From Oscillospiraceae bacterium (GTDB lineage: Bacteria; Bacillota; Clostridia; Oscillospirales; Ruminococcaceae): a DNA stretch of 5,327 nucleotides. Positions within the stretch are counted from its first letter, which is position 1. Each line of letters opens with the position of its first letter. This document shows positions 1-5,309 of this stretch, one piece after another. The notes under the pieces are model-generated. The model ran no database searches and was not told the DNA's origin. It was given only the letters and a program-made list of their open reading frames with translations. The stretch lies in contig JAEDGE010000126.1 in assembly GCA_016297675.1 (NCBI GenBank), positions 1 to 5,327 of the forward strand. The letters run 5' to 3'. Position numbers and translations under genes: made by a program.

Positions 1-8
1 GGAGGGGT

Positions 9-33
9 GCAGGGGAACAAGCTGTTCCCCTGC
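9..33. repeat. Perfect 11-bp hairpin
   Basis: GCAGGGGAACA (9-19) pairs exactly with TGTTCCCCTGC (23-33) around the 3-nt loop AGC. The stem is GC-rich and would be very stable in RNA or single-stranded DNA. There is no T-run on either side (GGAACATTAC on the right, ACCCCTCC on the minus strand), so it does not look like an intrinsic terminator. It is the first of four hairpins in the region below hemW. Confidence 0.8.
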
Positions 34-79
34 GGAACATTACAAATTCAGGTCAGAAAATGGATGAAAAACGACGTCA

Positions 80-144
80 CGTCAATCGCCCTTCTTAAAA
101 TTTCTGTCAAATTTACAGTCAGGTTGCACGGGGGGCGATTGACG
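80..144. repeat. 65-bp segment bounded by perfect 12-bp inverted repeats
   Basis: CGTCAATCGCCC (80-91) is the exact reverse complement of GGGCGATTGACG (133-144). The 41-nt interior is AT-rich and holds a small second hairpin, CTGT (104-107) with ACAG (115-118). Short length, perfect terminal repeats and a non-coding interior resemble a miniature inverted-repeat element or a structured RNA segment. A clear target-site duplication is not visible; both flanks read CA, which is too short to count. Confidence 0.65.
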
Positions 145-151
145 CACATTA

Positions 152-181
152 GGCAAGCTGGGGGTGTCCCCCAGCCTTGCC
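152..181. repeat. 13-bp GC-rich hairpin with one bulged base
   Basis: GGCAAG (152-157) and CTGGGGG (158-164) pair with CCCCCAG (168-174) and CTTGCC (176-181) around a TGT loop. A single C at 175 is bulged. The right arm touches the outer arm of the larger palindrome starting at 179, so the two structures are adjacent or mutually exclusive. No T-run follows on either strand. Confidence 0.75.
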
Positions 182-239
182 GACCGCTTGGGACAAGGTT
201 TCCCTAAGAAATAGAAAAATGCATTTTTATCGAATTCAT
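178..239 (-). repeat. Dispersed repeat, copy A
   Basis: Read on the minus strand from 239, this stretch aligns without gaps to the plus-strand start of the element after lepA (2040 onward), with about 47 of 62 bases identical by eye. The shared blocks are TTCGATAAAAAT near the end and ATTTCTTAGGGAAAC about 10 nt further in. The match includes the terminal inverted-repeat end of the lepA element, so this end of the family appears conserved. Confidence 0.6.
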
Positions 240-274
240 GTATTCTTAGGGAAAGCTTCTCCCAACGGGTCGGC
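179..274. repeat. 96-bp imperfect palindrome with 32-nt arms
   Basis: The right arm (243-274) and the reverse complement of the left arm (179-210) match at 28 of 32 positions without gaps, including the exact block TTCTTAGGGAAA (243-254, and 210-199 on the minus strand). The 32-nt spacer (211-242) holds its own 14-bp palindrome AAAAATGCATTTTT (215-228). The arrangement is two copies of one repeat unit facing each other. Confidence 0.75.
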
Positions 275-290
275 GAATTCGCTTCGCTGT
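243..290 (+). repeat. Dispersed repeat, copy B, beside the hemW stop
   Basis: This stretch aligns without gaps to 2069-2116 with 36 of 48 identities, including TTCTTAGGGAAA and ATTCGCT followed after one mismatch by CGCTGT. Beyond 290 the likeness continues weakly with gaps up to TCATCTCGATACTAC (326-340), which resembles the TCATCGAACTCAC end of the lepA element. If that weak part is real, the element end overlaps the hemW stop codon. Copy B has the same orientation relative to hemW as the lepA copy has relative to lepA. Confidence 0.55.
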
Positions 291-336
291 TCGACTTTGT
301 CGGCTACAGCAACATTCCCCACACGTCATCTCGATA

Positions 337-1422
337 CTACAAAATCCCCGCTAAAATCGCATTCGACACCAGACAACCCTTTGCAGTCAGTGCCACCCGT
401 TCCCCAAAAAAGCGAACCAAATCGCCCTTTTCATAACGTTTCAGCTTCTGTATCTGCTGCGGAGACAGCCATTCACAGGGAATCCCCTCCAACAATCGCA
501 GTCCCAGCAGGATTCGTTCTTTCAACGTACAGGGATTTTCCTCCTCTATCTCAATTGGCTGGGTTTCTGCGGTACAAAATGCCTGCAAGTCAGACGGCAC
601 AAAAAACCGCTTTCCCCCATAGCAAGAATGGGCAGCCGTGCCAAAACCGAGATACGGCTCACATCGCCAATATTTGCAATTATGACGGCTCTCATAGCCT
701 GCCTTTGCAAAGTTAGAAATTTCATATTGCAGAAAGCCGGACTGCTCCAATGTTTCCACGGTCTGTAGGTAAAAATCTGCTGCGGCATCGTCATCGGGCA
801 GCTGCTGCACCCATTTGCTTTTGGCGTAGGGTGTCCCCGCCTCCACTTTCAACAAATAAGCGGAAACATGTTGAATCGGTAGGGCGGTCAATTGCTCCAA
901 TGTACTTTGCAGCTCGTCTTTTGTCTGCTGCGGCAGTGCCAGCATCACATCACAGGAGAGATTCTCAAACCCAACTGCTGCTGCCTGCTCTACCGTTGTA
1001 ATTGCCTCCGCTGCACTGTGCAGCCTTCCAAGTCGTTTTAATTGTACATCGGAAAGAGACTGTACCCCGATCGAAAGCCGATTGATGCCCATCTGCCGAT
1101 AGGCGAAAAGCGTTTCCTTTGTCACAGTTGCCGGATTGCATTCCAGTGTGATTTCCGGCTGCCGGATCGAAAACCGTTTTGTGATGGTCTGTAAAATCTG
1201 TTCTACTTGCGGCAACGGCAACAAGGAAGGCGTACCGCCCCCAAAATAGACCGTATCCACTGGCAGATTCGTTTCCGTCTGCTGCAAAAATCGGCAGAGA
1301 GCAGCTGTGTACTGCATCATGCGTGCCTCTGTCTGCGGAACAGAGTAAAAATCACAATAGGGGCACTTCCGCACACAGAACGGTACATGGATGTATAGAC
1401 CAAGTGTCTGCTCAAGAGGCAT
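337..1422 (-). CDS. hemW: Radical SAM heme chaperone HemW (361 aa)
   Basis: HemW is a cytosolic radical-SAM protein of the HemN-like group. It binds heme and is thought to deliver it to target proteins; it was long annotated as oxygen-independent coproporphyrinogen oxidase. The [4Fe-4S] motif CxxxCxxC is at residues 16, 20 and 23, followed by DF. True HemN has a fourth Cys at position 25; here it is Phe, which favours HemW. Other marks are the SAM-binding GGGTPS (61-66), ECNP (94-97), NRLSIGVQS (114-122), the HNxxYW motif linked to heme binding (247-252), YLGFGTAAHS (257-266) and a HemN C-terminal domain from about 300 to the end. Full length for the family. The ATG lies inside the end of the preceding gene (11-bp overlap) with only a weak purine-rich upstream site, suggesting translational coupling. 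In many Firmicutes hemW follows lepA directly; here two small genes intervene. Confidence 0.95.
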   Translation of the reverse strand: MPLEQTLGLYIHVPFCVRKCPYCDFYSVPQTEARMMQYTAALCRFLQQTETNLPVDTVYFGGGTPSLLPLPQVEQILQTITKRFSIRQPEITLECNPATVTKETLFAYRQMGINRLSIGVQSLSDVQLKRLGRLHSAAEAITTVEQAAAVGFENLSCDVMLALPQQTKDELQSTLEQLTALPIQHVSAYLLKVEAGTPYAKSKWVQQLPDDDAAADFYLQTVETLEQSGFLQYEISNFAKAGYESRHNCKYWRCEPYLGFGTAAHSCYGGKRFFVPSDLQAFCTAETQPIEIEEENPCTLKERILLGLRLLEGIPCEWLSPQQIQKLKRYEKGDLVRFFGERVALTAKGCLVSNAILAGIL

Positions 1423-1747
1423 CGTTCCGCACCACTTTGATCAGCGGACAAAAGAACGCATCAAATAACATGGACAACAACCATGCCGCTACAATGGTTC
1501 CAGCCATAATGAGATAGGCTTTCATATTACTGCTTTCTATAAAATAGGTTACAAATACAATGACAACCGCAATCAACATCAAAACAGTGCGGACAATAGT
1601 AGAAACCTTGCCGTTCACCGCACGTCTGCCGCAAGCCTGACAAACACGACCTTTCGTGTTCATACCGCCTGCCAGTGCCTTCGTCAGGGGGTTAAAGGTT
1701 TTCTTTCCGCAGTGCGGACAAGCATAGATAGATGGTTTTTCTGACAT
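1412..1747 (-). CDS. Small zinc-ribbon membrane protein, two CXXC motifs and two helices (111 aa)
   Basis: The N-terminal half has CPHC (10-13) and CQAC (36-39), 22 residues apart, a probable zinc ribbon. The second half has two hydrophobic segments (about 50-70 and 78-98) joined by a short polar loop around ESSNMK. The layout resembles the Firmicute family of CXXC-20-CXXC membrane proteins, but I cannot assign a family or function. It may hold a cytoplasmic zinc-binding head on a membrane hairpin. The ribosome binding site AAGGAAG lies about 9 nt before the ATG. The gene starts 24 bp after the 77-aa gene and its stop codon overlaps the hemW start, so it is likely co-transcribed and translationally coupled with hemW. 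No role in heme handling is shown by the sequence. Confidence 0.85.
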   Translation of the reverse strand: MSEKPSIYACPHCGKKTFNPLTKALAGGMNTKGRVCQACGRRAVNGKVSTIVRTVLMLIAVVIVFVTYFIESSNMKAYLIMAGTIVAAWLLSMLFDAFFCPLIKVVRNDAS

Positions 1748-1771
1748 AAAATTGCTTCCTTTCTGAAAAGA

Positions 1772-2005
1772 TTACACATTATAAAGCTGTGCCGTTGAGC
1801 GAATGATCTTCATATATTTTTCTATTTCGTCCTCACGGAATCCATAAACTTCCCCAATTGTATAATCGGGAAGATAGCAAATCATATGATGAAAACAATC
1901 TTTTTCATCAGGCTTCTCGACGTATATTTTCACTCTTCCAGACGGCAGAAAATCAGAATGTGTAATCTCTGTCTCATCATCTAATGTTAAAAATGGATAC
2001 ATCAT
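1772..2005 (-). CDS. Conserved-looking small acidic protein of unknown function (77 aa)
   Basis: This is a soluble protein with no signal peptide or membrane segment. It opens with MMYPFLTLDDETEITHSD, has a central KIYVEKPDEKDCFHH strand-like segment (26-40) and CYLPDYT (43-49), and ends in a helix rich in charged residues (YGFREDEIEKYMKIIRS, 54-70). From memory, similar short proteins with an EKPDEKD-FHH core, a YLP-Y motif and a GF-EDEI tail occur in Ruminococcus and relatives, often in several copies, without known function. I name no family. The ribosome binding site GAAGGAAGG sits 9 nt before the first of two adjacent ATGs, so the first is preferred. It is more AT-rich than lepA and hemW and separates them, together with the zinc-ribbon gene. 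A lone TAAAAT (minus strand, 2037-2032) could be a weak -10, but no good -35 accompanies it. Confidence 0.8.
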   Translation of the reverse strand: MMYPFLTLDDETEITHSDFLPSGRVKIYVEKPDEKDCFHHMICYLPDYTIGEVYGFREDEIEKYMKIIRSTAQLYNV

Positions 2006-2039
2006 AATTGTTTGCCTTCCTTCTCTAATCTATTTTAAC

Positions 2040-2171
2040 GTGAGTTCGATAAAAATACAGTTTCGGATTTCTTAGGGAAACTGTTTCCGAACCATCCGGC
2101 AGATTCGCTACGCTGTCTGCCTGTGAACGCAGTTCGCCATTCAGTAGGTAAAACTTGTTCATCGAACTCAC
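2040..2171 (+). repeat. 132-bp element with 11-bp terminal inverted repeats, after lepA
   Basis: GTGAGTTCGAT (2040-2050) is the exact reverse complement of ATCGAACTCAC (2161-2171). Inside are further pairings: ACAGTTTC (2057-2064) with GAAACTGT (2077-2084), and GGCAGA (2098-2103) with TCTGCC (2116-2121). No coding sequence is apparent. The element begins 6 bp past the lepA stop codon and ends about 35 bp before the next start codon. It shares blocks with copies A and B below hemW, so it belongs to a dispersed family. Terminal repeats and size fit a miniature inverted-repeat element. I see no target-site duplication, so mobility is unproven. Confidence 0.65.
2049..2084 (-). terminator. Possible intrinsic terminator after lepA
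   Basis: On the minus strand an 8-bp stem, ACAGTTTC (2084-2077) with GAAACTGT (2064-2057), encloses a 12-nt loop and is followed by ATTTTTAT (2056-2049). Hairpin plus U-run is terminator-like. The stem is AU-rich and the U-run short, so termination would probably be partial, leaving read-through into the 77-aa gene, zinc-ribbon gene and hemW. The structure lies inside the 132-bp repeat, so the repeat may be supplying the terminator. Confidence 0.35.
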
Positions 2172-2177
2172 ATTCTC

Positions 2178-3980
2178 CTACTCTTCATCCAATTTCAATA
2201 CACTCATAAACGCTTCCTGCGGTACTTCTACCGTACCAAGCTGCCGCATCCGCTTCTTACCTTCCTTCTGCTTCTCCAGCAGCTTCTTCTTTCTCGTAAT
2301 ATCCCCGCCGTAGCACTTCGCCAATACGTCCTTCCGCATTGCCTTAATCGTTTCTCTTGCAATGATTTTTCCGCCGATGGCTGCCTGTACCGGCACTTCA
2401 AACAGCTGCCGTGGAATATTCTGTTTCAGCTTCTCCACAATCTTTCTCGCCCGTTCATATGCCTTATCCTTGTGAATAATAAAGGACAAGGCATCAATTA
2501 CATCCCCATTCAGCAGAATATCCAGCTTGACCAACTGCGAAGCGGCATAGCCTGTCACCTCATAATCAAAGGACGCATACCCTCTGGTTCTGGACTTCAA
2601 TACATCAAAGAAATCATACACAATCTCATTCAATGGCAGATTGTACTTCAAAGAAACTCTGGTGTCATCCAGATACTGCATATCCACAAAGACCCCTCTC
2701 CGGTTCTGGCAAAGTTCCATGACATTGCCGACAAAGTCCGGCGGTGTCAGAATTTCTGCCTTGACCATCGGTTCTTCTGCCAGCTGAATCAGGGCAGGAT
2801 CCGGATAATTCGTCGGGTTATCAATCATTTCCACATCGCCATTTGTCATGGTAACCCGATAGATAACGGACGGAGCTGTGGTAATCAAATCAAGGTTATA
2901 TTCCCGTTCCAGCCGTTCCTGAATGATTTCCATATGCAGCAAGCCCAAAAATCCGCAGCGGAAACCAAATCCCAATGCAATCGACGTTTCCGGCTCAAAG
3001 GACAGCGACGCATCATTTAATTGCAGTTTTTCCAGCGCTTCCCGCAAATCACCGTACTTCGCACCATCTGCCGGATAGATACCAGAGAACACCATCGGAT
3101 TCACTTTCCGATAGCCCGGCAGCGGTTCTTCACACGGATTTTCTGCCAATGTGACGGTATCCCCAACACGGGTATCTCCAATACTCTTAATGGAAGCGGA
3201 CAGATACCCTACTTCACCAGCAGAAAGCTGTCCAACGTTGACCAGACTTTTCGTGTCCATATAGCCGGCTTCCACAACGGTAAATTCTGCACCAGTTGCC
3301 ATTAGACGAATGGTATCCCCGACCTTGACCGTCCCTTCCTTGACACGGATATAAATTACAACACCCTTATAGGCATCATAATAGCTGTCAAAAATCAACG
3401 CTTTCAGCGGTGCATCTGGATTTCCTTTCGGGGCAGGAATCTCCGTCACGATCCGTTCCATGACTTCCCCGATATTGATGCCTTCCTTTGCAGAGATTCT
3501 CGGGGCATCCATTGCCGGAATCCCGATGACACGTTCAATCTCCTGACACACCCGTTCCGGATCGGCTGCCGGCAAGTCAATTTTGTTCACCACCGGCACA
3601 ACCTCTAAATCATGTTCAATGGCAAGATAGGTATTGGCAAGCGTCTGTGCTTCAATGCCTTGCGAGGCATCCACAACCAGAATCGCTCCTTCACAGGCGG
3701 CAAGGCTTCGGGAAACCTCATAGTTAAAGTCCACATGTCCCGGCGTGTCAATCAGGTTGAACACATAGGTTTTTCCATCCTTTGCCTTGTAATTCAGACG
3801 AACTGCCCGTGCCTTAATGGTAATGCCACGCTCCCGTTCAATGTCCATGTTGTCCAGAATCTGTTCTTCCATGTCTCGTTTTGCCACGGTAAAGGTCTGC
3901 TCCAGAATCCGGTCAGCCAATGTCGATTTTCCATGGTCAATGTGTGCAATAATACAAAAATTGCGAATCTGCTCCATCAT
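2178..3980 (-). CDS. lepA: Elongation factor 4 / LepA, ribosomal back-translocating GTPase (600 aa)
   Basis: LepA (EF4) is a translational GTPase that acts on the 70S ribosome and is also linked to 30S subunit maturation. All G motifs are present: AHIDHGKST (12-20), RERGITIK with the switch I Thr (49-56), DTPGH with the catalytic His (78-82) and NKID (132-135). After the G domain (about 1-185) come the EF-G-like domains II, III and V, without EF-G's G' insert or domain IV. The LepA-specific C-terminal domain follows, including YGGDITRKKK (557-566) and a basic stretch to about 578. At 600 residues it is the usual family length. The ribosome binding site AAGGAG lies about 8 nt before the first of two adjacent ATGs. 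It sits 25 bp after the YcxB-like gene, so it is probably part of the operon starting at the lipoprotein. The end is followed 6 bp later by the 132-bp repeat. Confidence 0.98.
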   Translation of the reverse strand: MMEQIRNFCIIAHIDHGKSTLADRILEQTFTVAKRDMEEQILDNMDIERERGITIKARAVRLNYKAKDGKTYVFNLIDTPGHVDFNYEVSRSLAACEGAILVVDASQGIEAQTLANTYLAIEHDLEVVPVVNKIDLPAADPERVCQEIERVIGIPAMDAPRISAKEGINIGEVMERIVTEIPAPKGNPDAPLKALIFDSYYDAYKGVVIYIRVKEGTVKVGDTIRLMATGAEFTVVEAGYMDTKSLVNVGQLSAGEVGYLSASIKSIGDTRVGDTVTLAENPCEEPLPGYRKVNPMVFSGIYPADGAKYGDLREALEKLQLNDASLSFEPETSIALGFGFRCGFLGLLHMEIIQERLEREYNLDLITTAPSVIYRVTMTNGDVEMIDNPTNYPDPALIQLAEEPMVKAEILTPPDFVGNVMELCQNRRGVFVDMQYLDDTRVSLKYNLPLNEIVYDFFDVLKSRTRGYASFDYEVTGYAASQLVKLDILLNGDVIDALSFIIHKDKAYERARKIVEKLKQNIPRQLFEVPVQAAIGGKIIARETIKAMRKDVLAKCYGGDITRKKKLLEKQKEGKKRMRQLGTVEVPQEAFMSVLKLDEE

Positions 3981-4005
3981 TTCGTTTTCTCCTTGTATCT
4001 CTCAT

Positions 4006-4557
4006 TCAGCGAATGCCTTTGCAATGTGCCAGCTTTTCCTGCAAACATGCCATAGCCTGCACGTTATCATTTGGAATAAAGGCATCTTGTTTTAAAATAT
4101 AGGCACTATTCATAGATTTCACATACAGGAAATAATAGGTTTCATCCTGTAGAAATCTTGTGATTTTTTCATACGGCAGCAGCAGTTCCCGACCGTTTTC
4201 CACACCGTCATCCTTCACCAGCAGACCATCGGGCTGGAATAAGTAATGATTGACGAGCGGTGCACGGTTCATGGCAAGTTGTTGTTCCAGCTGCCTTTTC
4301 ACACGCTTCTTCATCATGCACGGCATCAGCAGCAATAAAATCGCTAAAATCAGGCAGAAAAAAGCGACCATGCTGTTTTGTTTGAGTGTTTCACTGCCAA
4401 TGCGTGTACGGTTACAGATACTCCAAACAATCTGAAAACCGGTATTCAGTATCAAAATGACTGCCAGTATGTACCGCAGCCAGTTGGAACGCTTCATCAT
4501 GACTTTCTGCAATGCCATTGCCGCCTGCAAATTGATTTCTGTTTTATTTTCCAGCAT
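4006..4557 (-). CDS. Two-helix membrane protein with YcxB-like C-terminal domain (183 aa)
   Basis: A short N-terminal cytoplasmic stretch is followed by two hydrophobic helices (about 27-47 and 63-81), then a basic segment (MKKRVKRQ, 82-89) that fits a cytoplasmic location under the positive-inside rule. The C-terminal half (about 105-175) has strand-rich sequence: LFQPDGLLVKDDG, LLLPYEKITRFLQDETYYF, AYILKQDAFIP. That order of a -DGL- turn, a P-(Y/W)-x-x-I segment, a Y-F-L-Y strand and an ILxxxAFIP strand is typical of the YcxB-like domain. The biochemical role of that family is unknown. The ribosome binding site AAGGAG lies within the last codons of the lipoprotein gene, 6 bp separate the two genes, and lepA follows after 25 bp, so the three probably form an operon. 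Confidence 0.85.
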   Translation of the reverse strand: MLENKTEINLQAAMALQKVMMKRSNWLRYILAVILILNTGFQIVWSICNRTRIGSETLKQNSMVAFFCLILAILLLLMPCMMKKRVKRQLEQQLAMNRAPLVNHYLFQPDGLLVKDDGVENGRELLLPYEKITRFLQDETYYFLYVKSMNSAYILKQDAFIPNDNVQAMACLQEKLAHCKGIR

Positions 4558-4563
4558 ATTGCT

Positions 4564-4869
4564 TTACGCTCCTTCTCCCAAGCACAATGATACGGTTTCG
4601 TCAGCAAACGTCAAGTCAACTGTATCTTCTCCTGTCCATTCCAAAGAAACGAATGTTGTTTCTGTAAAACCAACCCCTTGATACGACCAAAGCAAAACAT
4701 CAGAACCACGCTTCTCCTCATATACAGTGGGACAAGAAGCAAAGTCATAGTCAATTCGCAGGGTATGTGTCCCATTTGGCGAAACAACTGTTTTTGAAAA
4801 GTCAGTACAGCCGGTCAGCAATTGTGTACAAAGGAATAGACTCCCACAAATGGAAAGATATTTGTTCAA
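4564..4869 (-). CDS. Small predicted lipoprotein, TTG start (101 aa)
   Basis: From the TTG at 4869 the protein begins MNKYLSICGSLFLCTQLLTG and then Cys21, a short type II signal peptide with lipobox LTGC (18-21). The mature domain of about 80 residues starts with TDFSKTVVSPNGTHTLRIDY and contains VLLWSY and LEWTGEDTVDLTF. A SPDG-like opening, a central W-Y and a W-x-x-x-D-T-V end recall small Firmicute lipoproteins of the DUF5412 type, a tentative likeness. Function unknown. The start is chosen because AAAGGAGG (4885-4878) lies 8 nt before TTG. An in-frame ATG at 4899 would give 111 residues with a charged pre-region, but it has no ribosome binding site and lies only about 5 nt after the -10 box. 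The gene is first in the probable lipoprotein-YcxB-lepA operon. Confidence 0.75.
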   Translation of the reverse strand: MNKYLSICGSLFLCTQLLTGCTDFSKTVVSPNGTHTLRIDYDFASCPTVYEEKRGSDVLLWSYQGVGFTETTFVSLEWTGEDTVDLTFADETVSLCLGEGA

Positions 4870-4877
4870 ATGCGGTT

Positions 4878-4885
4878 CCTCCTTT
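4878..4885 (-). promoter_or_regulatory. Ribosome binding site that favours a TTG start
   Basis: AAAGGAGG on the minus strand is a near-perfect Shine-Dalgarno sequence. Eight nucleotides separate it from TTG (4869-4867). It lies downstream of the alternative ATG at 4899, so it cannot serve that codon. This is the main reason for shortening the lipoprotein by 10 residues. Confidence 0.75.
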
Positions 4886-4904
4886 GATTTTTTCTGCATT
4901 CTTT

Positions 4905-4934
4905 ATTATACCACAACAGGCTGTTTTTTGTAAA
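4905..4934 (-). promoter_or_regulatory. Sigma-A promoter for the lipoprotein-YcxB-lepA operon
   Basis: On the minus strand, TTTACA (4934-4929) and TATAAT (4910-4905) are 18 bp apart. The -10 is perfect and is preceded by TGG, an extended -10 (TGnTATAAT). Transcription would be expected to start near 4898, giving a leader of about 30 nt to the TTG. It is the only strong minus-strand promoter I found in the window. Confidence 0.75.
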
Positions 4935-5043
4935 GTGCTATTTTCGACTCCGTGTGCAAATTTTGCTGAAAAAGAGTACGCATTTCATCCCATTCCTATG
5001 TGAAATTTGTTTTGTTTTTTTTACTTATTCACATAATTTTTAT

Positions 5044-5072
5044 TTGACATTTCTAAAAGAAAATGTTATAAT
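5044..5072 (+). promoter_or_regulatory. Perfect consensus sigma-A promoter with AT-rich upstream tract
   Basis: TTGACA (5044-5049) and TATAAT (5067-5072) are separated by the ideal 17 bp, and the -10 also has the extended TGT before it. The 35 bp upstream (about 5007-5043) are T/A-rich, like an UP element. Transcription probably starts near 5079, leaving a leader of about 30 nt before the ATG at 5109. It is divergent from the minus-strand promoter at 4934-4905, with about 110 bp between the two -35 boxes. Confidence 0.85.
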
Positions 5073-5108
5073 AAAAACACAAAAAGATGAAAAAGGAGGA
5101 ATCTGTTT

Positions 5109-5309
5109 ATGAAACAAAAAATAAAAAGATGGCTTTGTAACATCACTGCCATCGCATGTGTGGGCATAGGGCTGATGCTCCCAAGCACAACACATTCCCC
5201 TAATCTGTCGATTACAGCAGAAGCAGATGTATTTTACCCCGAGCCACCAATGTTAGAGAAAATAATTTCTGATGATATTACATATACTCTAGTTCTTCGT
5301 GTTTATTAA
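5109..5309 (+). CDS. Start of a secreted protein, stopping at 66 codons, probably frameshifted
   Basis: The ribosome binding site AAGGAGG (5093-5099) lies 9 nt before the ATG. The N-terminus MKQKIKRWLCNITAIACVGI followed by GLMLPSTTHS is a typical Sec signal: basic start, hydrophobic core at about 12-25, and a likely cleavage near ITAEA-D (about residues 35-40). The short mature part (DVFYPEPPMLEKIISDD, then ITYTLVLRVY) ends at TAA 5307-5309. Reading the +1 frame from just before the stop continues KNPDGY to the window edge, which resembles the start of leucine-rich-repeat or other large exoproteins of ruminococci. I therefore think this is the 5' piece of a longer gene broken by a one-base shift between about 5292 and 5309. 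A real 66-residue secreted peptide, or a sequencing error, are the alternatives. Function unknown. Confidence 0.6.
   Translation: MKQKIKRWLCNITAIACVGIGLMLPSTTHSPNLSITAEADVFYPEPPMLEKIISDDITYTLVLRVY

Larger units (their letters stand above)
1..336. other. Non-coding region downstream of hemW, built from stacked inverted repeats
   Basis: No convincing gene lies here. Open frames that cross it have no ribosome binding site and give low-complexity, unprotein-like translations. The sequence is largely made of four inverted repeats in series (9-33, 80-144, 152-181 and 179-274), followed by a conserved block that reaches almost to the hemW stop codon. None of the hairpins is followed by a U-run on the minus strand, so I see no standard intrinsic terminator for hemW. 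The region reads best as a cluster of small dispersed repeats or a structured 3' untranslated segment. The left edge is cut by the window. Confidence 0.7.

Noticed and set aside
9..33. Intrinsic terminator
   Set aside because: The hairpin is strong, but no T-run follows on either strand.
1..336. CRISPR array
   Set aside because: The repeats are inverted and of unequal length, with no regular direct-repeat and spacer pattern and no cas genes in view.
177..716. Plus-strand open frame of 179 codons crossing the hairpin region and the hemW end
   Set aside because: It has no ribosome binding site, its sequence is rich in Ser/Pro/Thr with no domain pattern, and it overlaps hemW, whose motifs are certain, on the opposite strand.
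337..1422. Annotation as oxygen-independent coproporphyrinogen III oxidase (hemN)
   Set aside because: The fourth cysteine of HemN's CxxxCxxCxC motif is replaced by Phe, the HNxxYW motif is present and the length is that of HemW.
2032..2060. Promoter for the 77-aa gene (TAAAAT at 2037-2032, minus strand)
   Set aside because: The hexamer at the right distance (CTGTAT) is far from TTGACA and there is no extended -10. It is kept only as a weak possibility in the gene entry.
2037..2175. Target-site duplication around the 132-bp element
   Set aside because: The flanks (TTTTAAC on the left, ATTCTCC on the right) share no direct repeat, so recent transposition is not supported.
2472..3305. Plus-strand open frames antisense to lepA
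   Set aside because: They are shadows of a long conserved gene, with His/Ile/Gln-rich translations and no upstream ribosome binding site or promoter.
4982..5024. Terminator on the plus strand from ATTTCA/TGAAAT followed by a T-rich tract
   Set aside because: The stem is only 6 AT-rich pairs with a 13-nt loop, and no plus-strand gene lies upstream to be terminated. The T-rich tract fits better as an upstream promoter element.
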